From positions 2,046,001-2,110,000 of the forward strand of contig AP022133.1 in NCBI GenBank assembly GCA_014169315.1: a DNA stretch of 64,000 nt, read 5' to 3'. Below the pieces are notes generated by a model, which did not search any database, was not told the DNA's origin, and saw only the letters and a program-made list of their open reading frames with translations. A program made the translations under genes and the position numbers. Shown one piece after another: positions 1 to 8,392 of this stretch (positions are counted from its first letter, which is position 1; each line of letters begins with the position of its first letter). Source of the DNA: Enterobacter cloacae (lineage in GTDB: Bacteria > Pseudomonadota > Gammaproteobacteria > Enterobacterales > Enterobacteriaceae).

Positions 1-794
1 ACAACGAAAGCGAGCAGGGACCGTGGACGGACATTTACGCCCTCGGTGCCGTGTTGCGTACTCTGATTGTGGGCTCTCCGCCACCGGTCAGCGTGGTACG
101 CTCGATTCAGGACACCTGTAAACCGCTGGTGGAACTGATGCCGCAGGGGTATTCCATCCCGTTGTTGCAGGCCATCGACCGTGCGCTGGCGCTGCATATG
201 GAAGACCGACCACAGTCTATTGATGAGTTTGCTGCCCTGATTGAGATGCCTGTTGCAGGCATTGACGATGTGTTGACGGCCAAAAAGCCGGGCACGATGC
301 TGGTGCCGGTGGAGGACGAGGTACCTGCTTCAGCGCTGGACTGGCGACGCTACAAAATCCCGGCGATGATTGCCGCAGGCGTGCTGGTTGGGGTTGTGAC
401 GGGGGCAGTATTGTTTGGCGGTGGCGGGCACGATGTGCCAGACCAGACGGCGCAGACACCTGCAGAGACTCGCCCGGCTGAAGCTGCCGTGCAAACGCCG
501 GAAACGAAACCGCAAGTCGCTCAGGCGAGCGAGCAGGCTACACCGTCTGCCACGGTGGAACAAAGCCCTCCGCCGGTTGAAGCAAGCCCGATAGCGCTGG
601 TTTATATCCGTATGCTCGACGGCGAGACGCTGAAGGTGAACGATGAGCCAAAAGCGCTGCGTCCGGCAACCAATGGCTACGCGTCGCTTAAGCTGCCAGC
701 GGGCGAGTTTAAAATTGAGCTGGAGGGAAGCGGCAAGGCGCGTACCCAGACTCTGGATATTGCGAAGCCGGGAACCTGGCTGGTGAACCCGTAA
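1..794 (+). CDS. T6SS-associated Ser/Thr protein kinase, C-terminal part (5' end outside window)
   Basis: The frame is open from base 3, so the gene starts before the window; 263 residues are visible. The first visible part carries the end of a Hanks-type kinase fold: the subdomain IX motif DIYALGAVL and, near residue 75, the RPQSIDEF stretch typical of the last kinase helix. A single transmembrane helix follows (about residues 120-140, ending in a Gly run), then a Pro/Ala/Thr/Glu-rich linker and a small C-terminal domain probably in the periplasm. PpkA-like kinases with this layout regulate T6SS assembly by phosphorylation. The next gene, 37 bases on, is a lipase effector, which fits a T6SS cluster. 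The catalytic loop is outside the window, so kinase activity cannot be judged. Confidence 0.8.
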   Translation, partial: NESEQGPWTDIYALGAVLRTLIVGSPPPVSVVRSIQDTCKPLVELMPQGYSIPLLQAIDRALALHMEDRPQSIDEFAALIEMPVAGIDDVLTAKKPGTMLVPVEDEVPASALDWRRYKIPAMIAAGVLVGVVTGAVLFGGGGHDVPDQTAQTPAETRPAEAAVQTPETKPQVAQASEQATPSATVEQSPPPVEASPIALVYIRMLDGETLKVNDEPKALRPATNGYASLKLPAGEFKIELEGSGKARTQTLDIAKPGTWLVNP

Positions 795-2140
795 ATAAGG
801 CGAACAGGGACTGGTAACAAGGACGGAGCGAATGTACAACATCAAATTTGTCTATCTGTTTAGCGAGAATGTCTCGCCAGCGTTATTTGCGAAGATCATG
901 CGCCCGTCCGTTGCCGGGCAGTGGGTTATGTCGGTACCGGACAATTCACTACGCTCGCTGTTCACGCGCTATGATTTACTTCATTCCATTACCGGCGCGA
1001 ATCCTTATCAGTCAGGGCGCGATACGCGCAAGTTGATTGTGCAGGATCTCGATATGGGCAGGATCGTTGCGATTGACGAGAGTTTTCGCAACTGGTCATC
1101 GGTAACGGAAATCTTTTATATCAATACAAAAGGGCGGTTGCAGGCCGCCTCGCTCACCGGACTGGGCTGGTACCCGGTAAGCACTATTGTCGATCGTTAC
1201 GAAACGATGGTGCGAACCTATGGTTCCCGTCCTGCACCAACGGAGTTGCCAGCACAGGTGGTGAAATCCAAAGCGGCGCAGGTACCCGACCAGCCGACGC
1301 CGGGAAAAGAGGGCAAAACCTATGCCTCTCAGCTTCAGAATATGACCAAAGCCGAACGCTGGCAGGCACGTAAAGATTTGATTGCGAAGGGCAGTAATAG
1401 CCTCTACCCGGATGCGCAGATCGCGGCTAAACGATTAGCGGCGAATAATATTGCGGTGGAGAAGGCAAAGCTTGCTGAAAATGTTTATAAGACCGTAAAC
1501 CCGCTGGAAACGACGCCGGGCGTGCCGGAGGGGTGGAAGGATATTAGTAATGATGCGGGGGCGCTGAAGAAGTTTGGCCTGGAAAAAGAGATGCTTTTTG
1601 ATCGCGCCGATGCGCCTGATTTCCTGGCTCGCGTTTATCAGCCTGACCCAAATGTGTTTGGAAGTGATATTAATCCAACGTTAGTGTTTAGAGGTTCAAG
1701 AGAACCGGGAATTCCTTCTTTAAGTGAATATGCTTCCGCGATTTGGAATAAAACTGATTTACCTTCTGTTAAAAATGGAGCTGACTGGGCGAATAACTTT
1801 ATGCAGGCTGTAGGTGGTGATTCCCCCTATTATCGAAACGCCGTAGGTTTGGGGAAAAAATTGTCCATGACAACGCAAAATATCGATGTGGCTGGGCACT
1901 CACTGGGAGGGGGGCTCGCATCTGCAACATCTATGGCCAGCGGTAAAGCAGGATGGACTTTTAATGCCGCTGGGTTAAACAGCAGTACCGTAGCAAAATA
2001 TGGTGGGACCATACTTGGAAGCGCGGATAACATTCAGGCTTATCGGGTTGAGGGTGAACTGCTCACCAAAGTTCAGGAAGTAAATCTTTGGGAAGATTAT
2101 AAAACTGTGAAAGGATACACCCCGGCGTTACTTCTTAAAG

Positions 2141-3196
2141 GGCTTTGTTGAATAAATAAGATTTCGTGCGAACGACCCTGTAGCTGGCTGGATTTTCAGG
2201 CAATACGCACGCTTTCTGGCATCCCAGCCTTTGTCATCCTGTTCAACGCACGCACCATGGCCATAGCTTCCGCTACCTGACCATCGTAGTCACGCAGCGT
2301 CAGTGAATCTCCCAACAACTGCTTCATTCTGTACATTGCCGTTTCCGCTATCGAGCGACGGTTATATTCCGTTGTCCATTTCCACCGTGCATTGCTTCCG
2401 CTCAGCCGCTGATTAGCAACGGCACGGTTGCGGTCTGCGTACTCACCGGGCCAGTAACCTGCTCCTTTTCGGGGAGGAATAAGCGCGCTGATTTTTTTGC
2501 GGCGCAGTTCATCGTGACAGAGCCGGGTATCGTAAGCCCCGTCTGCCGCGGCTGCCCTGATTTTTCTGTGAGTCTGCCGGATAAGGCCCGGGAAGGCTTC
2601 TGAGTCCGTGACGTTATTCAGCGACAGGTCTGCACAGACAACTTCATGTGTGTTGCTGTCAACAGCAAGATGCAACTTTCGCCAGATACGACGGCGCTCT
2701 TTGCCGTGCTTTCTGACTTTCCATTCGCCTTCACCAAAGACCTTCAGCCCGGTGGAATCAATCACCAGGTGTGCGATTTCACCCCGGGTGGACGTTTTGA
2801 AACTGACATTAACCGACTTTGCCCGCTTACTGACACTGGTGTAATCCGGGCAGCGCAACGGAACGTTCATCAGGGCAAAAATGGAATCAATAAAACCCTG
2901 CGCAGCCCGCAGGGTCAGCCGGAATACGCGTTTAATCACCAGAACGGTGGTGATGGCGAGATCAGAATAGCGCTGGGGCCTTCCTCGTGATGAAGGCGTT
3001 GCCGACTCATACCAGGCCTGAATCGCCTCATCATCCAGCCAGAAAGTGAGGGAGCCACGGTTGATGAGAGCTTTGTTGTAGGTGGACCAGTTGGTGATTC
3101 TGAACTTTTGCTTTGCCACGGAATGGTCTGTGTTGTCGGGAGGATACGTGATCTGATCCTTCAACTCAGCAAAAGTTCGATTTATTCAACAAAGCC
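2141..3196 (-). mobile_element. IS903-like insertion sequence (IS5 family)
   Basis: The element is 1056 bp. Its ends are inverted: GGCTTTGTTGAATAAAT at 2141 and the complement ending at 3196. It is flanked by a perfect 9-bp target duplication, TTCTTAAAG, at 2132-2140 and 3197-3205. Size, ends and duplication length all match the IS903 group. It carries one intact transposase on the minus strand and splits the lipase effector gene, opposite to its direction of transcription. The perfect duplication suggests a simple and fairly recent insertion. Confidence 0.95.
2196..3119 (-). CDS. IS903-type transposase
   Basis: DDE transposase of the IS5 family, IS903 group. I chose the GTG at 3119, which gives 307 residues starting VAKQKFRITNW and matches the usual IS903 transposase length and N-terminus; the frame could also open at a TTG at 3164. 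Candidate catalytic residues lie in VIDSTGLKVFG (D), ADGAYD (D) and RRSIAETAM (E). No frameshift is visible, so the element may still be mobile. Confidence 0.9.
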   Translation of the reverse strand: MAKQKFRITNWSTYNKALINRGSLTFWLDDEAIQAWYESATPSSRGRPQRYSDLAITTVLVIKRVFRLTLRAAQGFIDSIFALMNVPLRCPDYTSVSKRAKSVNVSFKTSTRGEIAHLVIDSTGLKVFGEGEWKVRKHGKERRRIWRKLHLAVDSNTHEVVCADLSLNNVTDSEAFPGLIRQTHRKIRAAAADGAYDTRLCHDELRRKKISALIPPRKGAGYWPGEYADRNRAVANQRLSGSNARWKWTTEYNRRSIAETAMYRMKQLLGDSLTLRDYDGQVAEAMAMVRALNRMTKAGMPESVRIA

Positions 3197-3359
3197 TTCT
3201 TAAAGAAGAAATATCGGCTTTAAGCCCTAATGCCGCGGGGATAGCGCATGATCTTCCTGGCGGTACTGGAAACGAACTTGATCGCCATGGTATCAACCAG
3301 GCAATTGATTGTATTGAGAAGCAAAAGAATGAGGATATTTCAATCATCGGGGGCCGCTT

Positions 3360-4127
3360 GTGAAAATGCTATTAGCAGTAGCGCTATGTGTACCATTCTT
3401 GATTCTGGGGTGTAAGCAAAATATGGAATTAAATCCGAAAGATTATTTTTCCGGGCAGCAACTTGTGCTGGCGGAGGTAATTGCAAAAGGCGATGAACAG
3501 TCAGTCCAAAAACTTGTAACACATACGGATCTTAATAAACCCGGTAAACATGAAATGACGCTACTCTTTTGGGCGTTAGGCAATGCCATGAATGAAAAGA
3601 AAACTGCGGAACAGCTAAATATTGTAACCACCCTGGTTAAGGCAGGAGCCGATCCACTTCAACCTCGTTCTAACGGTAAATATAGTCCTGCTGAATTTGT
3701 GCTGAACGCCGATAGTGGCGTATGGATTAAAGCCCTTCTTGATGGGGGGCTATCTCCAGATGCAAAAGATAAAACATTTGATAAGCCAATTATTTTTCAG
3801 TCGATAAAAGCCAAAAACACTGAAACATTAAAAGTGATGCTCGATTATGGCGCAAACGTAAATACAGTTAACTCGCTGGGTAGCACATTATTATTCGAAG
3901 CGTTTGACTATCATTCATATGATCATGTCTTTCTTCTGTTAGAACGCGGGGCCAACCCGGAGATTAGGGCCGATAATGGCTGGACGATGGTGAATCAATT
4001 ACAAAGGATGTTAAATTCACCTGGGAAAAGTAGCGATGAGTATGAGTTGTTAACAAAAATAAAAAATGCAGTAATTAAACATGGCGGGAAGTGGCCACCA
4101 GAGTCGGTCAACAGAGGGATTGAGTGA
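3360..4127 (+). CDS. Ankyrin-repeat lipoprotein, probable immunity protein of the lipase effector
   Basis: The GTG start overlaps the effector stop (GTGA), so translation is probably coupled. A short signal peptide ends in the lipobox LILGC (Cys18), so the mature protein is a lipoprotein facing the periplasm. The rest holds ankyrin-like units, for example near LVKAGADPLQPRSNGKYS, LKVMLDYGANVNTVNSLGS and LLERGANPEIRADNGWT. Ankyrin lipoproteins are known immunity partners of some T6SS phospholipases that attack membranes from the periplasm. The immunity role is inferred from this and from the overlap with the effector. Although the effector is broken, this gene is intact, though its original promoter upstream is separated from it by the IS. 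Confidence 0.75.
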   Translation: MKMLLAVALCVPFLILGCKQNMELNPKDYFSGQQLVLAEVIAKGDEQSVQKLVTHTDLNKPGKHEMTLLFWALGNAMNEKKTAEQLNIVTTLVKAGADPLQPRSNGKYSPAEFVLNADSGVWIKALLDGGLSPDAKDKTFDKPIIFQSIKAKNTETLKVMLDYGANVNTVNSLGSTLLFEAFDYHSYDHVFLLLERGANPEIRADNGWTMVNQLQRMLNSPGKSSDEYELLTKIKNAVIKHGGKWPPESVNRGIE

Positions 4128-4597
4128 ATATGACCGCGAAAAATAAAATATTCTATTTCTGGGGCGTCATGGATGTCATTGGTATTGTATTTTATTTAAT
4201 TGGCCCATACCACTTGCTTCAGTCATGGTGGGATTCTACCGGCGGGAATTTTGGTGTCATCATCTTTATGCTGATAGCAGGAGGGGTAAACGGTTTATTG
4301 ACGGGGCTTTTTTACCTCGTTTACCTTCTGTGGCCGGTTTCATTATGCTTTTCTGCCTGGTTTTTTTTCACAACGCACCGATATGCCGTCCGGTTTGCTC
4401 TGGCGCAGGAAGTACTGCGCCTGCTCACCATGAGTTGTTCGGTGACCTTGTTCCCGATGATTATAGTCGGTCTGGGAATTAGTGTTATCCCTCTCAATAT
4501 CACGCTGTTCGTTTTTTCTGAAATAGTAAAAATTGGTTCGCTCATATTTGTAATGAAAAAATATTCTGCCGCGAATATCAAGTCTGACTCAGAATAG
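4124..4597 (+). CDS. Small polytopic membrane protein in the lipase effector-immunity operon
   Basis: About 157 residues with roughly four hydrophobic helices (near residues 10-30, 42-75, 78-90 and 108-140) and a short polar tail. The GTG start overlaps the preceding TGA (GTGA) and has AGAGGG five bases upstream; an ATG six bases later is an alternative. I do not recognise the family. Its place, translationally coupled to the ankyrin lipoprotein and ahead of vgrG, suggests an accessory or second immunity protein, but nothing in the sequence proves this. Confidence 0.6.
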   Translation: MNMTAKNKIFYFWGVMDVIGIVFYLIGPYHLLQSWWDSTGGNFGVIIFMLIAGGVNGLLTGLFYLVYLLWPVSLCFSAWFFFTTHRYAVRFALAQEVLRLLTMSCSVTLFPMIIVGLGISVIPLNITLFVFSEIVKIGSLIFVMKKYSAANIKSDSE

Positions 4598-4662
4598 TTA
4601 TTATCATCGTACGTTTATTGCCGTAATTATCTACATCGCATAAGCCATATGGAATAACGATT

Positions 4663-6621
4663 ATGCTCAACCGAATTACCGTCCAGCTCCCGGCCGAGGG
4701 GCTGCTTTTCTGGAAACTCTCCGGCCGCGAGGCGATGTCCGAGTCGTTCGCCCTGACGCTGACGCTGCTTGGCACGGATGCGCGCATTGACCGCAGCAAA
4801 CTGCTGGGTCAGCCGGTCACGGTAACCATCCCGACACAAAACCTGCTCACCTCCCGCTATATCAACGGGAAGATCACGCGCGTGGCCGTCAGCGCTATTG
4901 AGCTGACCGGAACCCGTTACGCGGTGTATCAGCTGACGGTGGAGCCGGATCTGTGGCCGATGAAGCGCGACCGTAACCTGCGTATCTTCCAGGGGCAGAC
5001 GGTGCCGCAGATTGTGAAAACCCTGCTGGGTGAGCATCAGGTCAACATGGAAGACAAGCTCACCGGCAGCTACCGGGTGTGGGACTACTGCGTGCAGTAT
5101 CAGGAGTCGAGCCTGGACTTTATCAGCCGTCTGATGGAGCTGGAAGGGATTGCCTGGCACTTCAGCCATGAAGCCGACAAACACACCCTGGTCCTGACCA
5201 ATGCCGCCACGCAGCATCAGCCGTTCAGCGGCTACGAGGTGATCCCTTATCACCAGACGCCGTCAGGCGGCAGTACCGACGAAGAAGGTATCGGCCAGTG
5301 GGCGCTGGAGGACAGCGTCACACCGGGGATTTACAGCCTTGATGACTATGACTTCCGCAAGCCAAACGCGTGGTTGTTCCAGGCGCAGCAGAACCCGGCG
5401 TCGCCGAAACCGGGCAGTATTGATGTCTACGACTGGCCGGGGCGCTTTGTTGAGCAGGGACATGCGGAGTTCTACGCCCGTATCCGCCAGGAGCGCTGGC
5501 AGGTTGAGCATCAGCAAATTCAGGCCACGGCGACGGCGGCGGGGATTGCACCAGGGCATACATTCACATTAACCAACGCGCCGTTCTTCAGCGACAATGG
5601 CGATTACCTGATCACGGCGGCCGGGTATCACTTCGAAGAGAACCGCTATGCGAGCGGCGAGGGTGAAACTATTCACCGTACCGACTTCAGCGTTATCCCG
5701 TCGTCTGTATCGTTCCGTCCGGCACAGTCCACGGCATGGCCACGCACCTACGGCCCACAGACCGCGAAAGTCGTCGGGCCGCAGGGGGAAAGCATCTGGA
5801 CGGACAAATATGGCCGCGTGAAGGTGAAATTTCACTGGGACCGTCTGGCGAAGGGCGATGATACCAGTTCCTGTTGGGTACGTGTTTCCAGCGCCTGGGC
5901 GGGCCAGGGTTATGGTGGTGTGCAGATCCCGCGTGTCGGCGATGAAGTGGTCGTGGACTTTATCAACGGCGACCCGGATAGACCAATCATCACAGGCCGC
6001 GTGTACAACGAAGCAAGCATGCCGCCGTGGGCGCTGCCTGCGGCGGCCACGCAGATGGGCTTCTTTAGCCGCAGCAAGGATGGGCATAAAGATAATGCCA
6101 ATGCTCTACGTTTTGAGGATAAGGCTGGGCAAGAGCAAATCTGGATCCATGCTGAAAAAAATATGGATACCGAGATTGAGCACAGCGAGACACATGACGT
6201 CGGGGTCGATCGTAAAAAAACCATCGGTCAGGATGAACACGTGATGGTTAAGCGCAACCGCCACGTTAATGTGGGGGGAAATTCAACCAGCAATACGGGT
6301 AACCAGCACAAAATCAATGTGGGTAAAAACCAGACTGTATTGACTATGGATAAAGAGGGAAATGCTCTTCTGGAAGCGACAACCTCCATTAAGTTGAAGG
6401 TGAATGATAACTATATTCTTATCACACCATCGACCATCGAAATTATCGTTTCCGAAGGTACACTGAAGGCGGAAAGTATTACTGAAGCGTCATTCAAAGG
6501 GACAGAGATGACGAAACTAGGGGGGGGAATAAATGCCGAGCTGAAAGCTAACGATACGATCAATATCAGCGGCACTAATCTGACGGATGTTAAAGGCGCT
6601 GTCGTTAAAATTAACAGCTAA
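4663..6621 (+). CDS. vgrG: T6SS spike protein VgrG (copy 1)
   Basis: VgrG trimers form the puncturing tip of the T6SS tube and carry effectors. The 652-residue protein has the gp27-like base at about residues 1-370, a gp5-like OB fold containing WTDKYGRVKVKFHWD and VRVSSAWAGQGYGGVQIPR (about 385-440), then the beta-helix needle with repeated polar turns such as KINVGKNQTV. Residues 1 to about 467 are nearly identical to the second VgrG at 13179-15104 (visible changes include A11V and N183D). After QMGF the two differ completely, so the C-terminal ~185 residues form a private docking tip, expected to bind the PAAR effector that starts 23 bases downstream. No extra enzymatic domain was seen at the C-terminus. 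Confidence 0.95.
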   Translation: MLNRITVQLPAEGLLFWKLSGREAMSESFALTLTLLGTDARIDRSKLLGQPVTVTIPTQNLLTSRYINGKITRVAVSAIELTGTRYAVYQLTVEPDLWPMKRDRNLRIFQGQTVPQIVKTLLGEHQVNMEDKLTGSYRVWDYCVQYQESSLDFISRLMELEGIAWHFSHEADKHTLVLTNAATQHQPFSGYEVIPYHQTPSGGSTDEEGIGQWALEDSVTPGIYSLDDYDFRKPNAWLFQAQQNPASPKPGSIDVYDWPGRFVEQGHAEFYARIRQERWQVEHQQIQATATAAGIAPGHTFTLTNAPFFSDNGDYLITAAGYHFEENRYASGEGETIHRTDFSVIPSSVSFRPAQSTAWPRTYGPQTAKVVGPQGESIWTDKYGRVKVKFHWDRLAKGDDTSSCWVRVSSAWAGQGYGGVQIPRVGDEVVVDFINGDPDRPIITGRVYNEASMPPWALPAAATQMGFFSRSKDGHKDNANALRFEDKAGQEQIWIHAEKNMDTEIEHSETHDVGVDRKKTIGQDEHVMVKRNRHVNVGGNSTSNTGNQHKINVGKNQTVLTMDKEGNALLEATTSIKLKVNDNYILITPSTIEIIVSEGTLKAESITEASFKGTEMTKLGGGINAELKANDTINISGTNLTDVKGAVVKINS

Positions 6622-6644
6622 TTTTCAGTGGAAGGATAGTAATA

Positions 6645-7223
6645 ATGGGACAGCCTGCCGCCAGAGCGACCATAGATACCAGTGCACATACGGGGCCAAT
6701 ACAGTCAGGAAGTCCCGACGTAATCATCGGCGGTTTTCCAGCTGCCCGAAAGGGCGATACGTTATCTTGTTCAAGCCACGGAAGTGGCGTCATTGTTGGT
6801 GGCTCCAGCACGGTCTTCGTTAACGGTATGCCTCTCGTACGTAAAGGAGACAAGACGCAGTGTAATGCCAGCGGCTCGCCTGCACCTGCCGCACAGAAAA
6901 CAGCTGCACCACAGTACTGGGGCGGCACGCTGGCGAAAGATGCCGGTGAAGATGGAATGATGCACGGTGATCATTATGATGCTCGCGTTCTGGGTGCCTA
7001 TGCCAGCCTGGAGGATAAGAACCTCAACGGTGATGTTGATACCGCTTCGGCTGGCTTTGCGTTCTCAGATATTACCGTCGGCAATATGAAAAGTAAGGAT
7101 TTAATGCGTGCGGAGATGCGTAATAAGCTCGCCGTCGCCAACGCTACTGGTTCTGTGTATGGTGGTGGTAATAATATTTATGGCCTGAATGCTAAGGAAG
7201 GTGCGAATAAGTCCGAGATGTGA
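6645..7223 (+). pseudogene. PAAR-domain effector, N-terminal part, cut by an IS5-family insertion
   Basis: The ATG has a GGAAGGA ribosome site. Residues about 18-85 are a PAAR domain (SPDVIIGGFPAARKGDTLSC, then VFVNGMPLVRKGDKTQC), which caps the VgrG spike. A Gly/Ala/Asp-rich segment follows (YASLEDKNLNGDVDTASAGF, SVYGGGNNIYG). Native sequence stops at the CTAA at 7192-7195; the last eight residues and the stop at 7221-7223 come from the IS end. The missing C-terminus is very probably the minus-strand fragment 17149-17669: joining the two at CTAA stays in frame and gives a protein of about 355 residues. The gene follows vgrG copy 1 closely and is presumably its cargo. Confidence 0.8.
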
Positions 7224-8392
7224 GATCATCGTGTTGTAACCTGAACCCAGAATGAGTAACCGGATGAGCCAGCAACTGACTTTTGCCGACAGTGAGTTTT
7301 CCAGTAAACGCCGCCAGACCCGCAAAGAAGTTTTCCTTGGCAGAATGGATGACTTGCTTCCCTGGGACAAATTACTTGGCGTTATCGAGCCTGTGTATCC
7401 CAAGGCCGGTAATGGTCGCAGGCCCTATCCGCTGGAAACCATGCTGCGTATTCACTGCATGCAGCAATGGTACAACCTGAGCGATGAGGCCATGGAAGAT
7501 GCCCTCTATGAAATCGCCTCCATGCGCCAATTTGCTCGCCTGTCACTGGATAAAGCCATTCCAGACCGCACTACCATCATGAATTTCCGGCATTTGCTGG
7601 AGCAGCATGAACTGGCCCGCAAAATCTTCAGTACCGTTAATCACTGGCTAGCAGAGTGTGGCGTTCTAATGACCCAGGGCACCTTGGTGGATGCCACCAT
7701 CATTCAAGCCCCCAGCTCTACCAAAAACAAACACAACAGCCGTGATGAAGACATGCACCAGACCAAGAAAGGTAACCAGTGGTACTTCGGCATGAAAGCG
7801 CACATTGGCGTGGACGCCAAAAGTGGCCTGACCCACAGTCTGGTGACCACGGCGGCTAACGAGCACGACCTCAATCAGGTTGGCAAGTTACTGCATGGCG
7901 ATGAAGAATTTATCTCAGCCGATGCTGGTTATCAGGGGGCCGAAAAGCGCGATGAGCTCAGCGATGTCAGCGCAGACTGGCTTATCGCCAAGCGTCCCGG
8001 CAAAGTGAATGCATTGAAGCAACACCCGCGCAAGAACAAGCTGGCCATCCGTTACGAATACCTGAAAGCGAGTATCCGAGCGAAGGTTGAGCATCCATTT
8101 CGGATAGTAAAATGTCAGTTTGGTTTCGTCAAAGCCAGGTACAAGGGGCTGGCTAAAAATGACAGTCAACTGGCGATGTTATTCACCCTGGCGAACCTGG
8201 TTCGAGTTGACCAATTGATACGGGCACAGGCGAGATCTACCTGAAATGAGGAAATTGGCCTGAAACAGGGCCAAAATCAGCCACGAAGAGACGATTTTGG
8301 GCTGAAAATTGGAAAATTGAGCCACAGGACGTCGATAAAGGACGGTTTGGGGCGTCATATCGGGAGCTGCGGACCACTTAATCGCAACTTCC
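7196..8392 (+). mobile_element. IS5-family element, relative of IS5 (IS5 group)
   Basis: The element is 1197 bp with imperfect 16-bp terminal repeats: GGAAGGTGCGAATAAG on the left and CTTAATCGCAACTTCC on the right (14 of 16 pair). It encodes one intact transposase clearly related to, but distinct from, that of the IS5 copy at 22498. The left flank is CTAA (7192-7195) but the right flank is TTAG (8393-8396), so there is no direct target duplication. The expected CTAA partner is found at the start of the displaced PAAR fragment (complement of 17666-17669). One end therefore coincides with an inversion breakpoint. Confidence 0.9.
7264..8244 (+). CDS. IS5-group transposase
   Basis: 326 residues from the ATG at 7264 ([15 protein letters not shown]); another ATG at 7252 would add four residues. 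The start at 7264 matches IS5 in position and length. DDE motifs are visible: [14 protein letters not shown] (D), [14 protein letters not shown] (D) and [13 protein letters not shown] (E). It differs from the IS5 transposase at 22644-23624 along its whole length, so the two elements are not recent copies of each other and are not simple mosaics. Confidence 0.92.
   Translation: MSQQLTFADSEFSSKRRQTRKEVFLGRMDDLLPWDKLLGVIEPVYPKAGNGRRPYPLETMLRIHCMQQWYNLSDEAMEDALYEIASMRQFARLSLDKAIPDRTTIMNFRHLLEQHELARKIFSTVNHWLAECGVLMTQGTLVDATIIQAPSSTKNKHNSRDEDMHQTKKGNQWYFGMKAHIGVDAKSGLTHSLVTTAANEHDLNQVGKLLHGDEEFISADAGYQGAEKRDELSDVSADWLIAKRPGKVNALKQHPRKNKLAIRYEYLKASIRAKVEHPFRIVKCQFGFVKARYKGLAKNDSQLAMLFTLANLVRVDQLIRAQARST

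Larger units (their letters stand above)
832..3363 (+). pseudogene. Lipase-type T6SS effector interrupted by an IS903-like element
   Basis: The ATG at 832 has a GGAG Shine-Dalgarno sequence. The frame runs 436 codons to the IS boundary at 2141, then meets a stop inside the IS at 2149-2151. Removing 2141-3196 and one 9-bp target copy restores a continuous frame ending at TGA 3361-3363, about 491 residues. The protein has the alpha/beta-hydrolase nucleophile elbow GHSLGGG (Ser near residue 351). The part beyond the IS contains DRHG, which could supply the catalytic His. The N-terminal ~130 residues are not recognised. T6SS phospholipase (Tle-like) function is inferred from the lipase motif, the kinase upstream and vgrG downstream. 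The present allele should give a truncated product lacking the His region. Confidence 0.75.

Noticed and set aside
8179..8392. C-terminal 70 residues of the Rhs frame as a novel toxin end
   Set aside because: These codons lie within the IS element, so they are read-through and not native toxin sequence.
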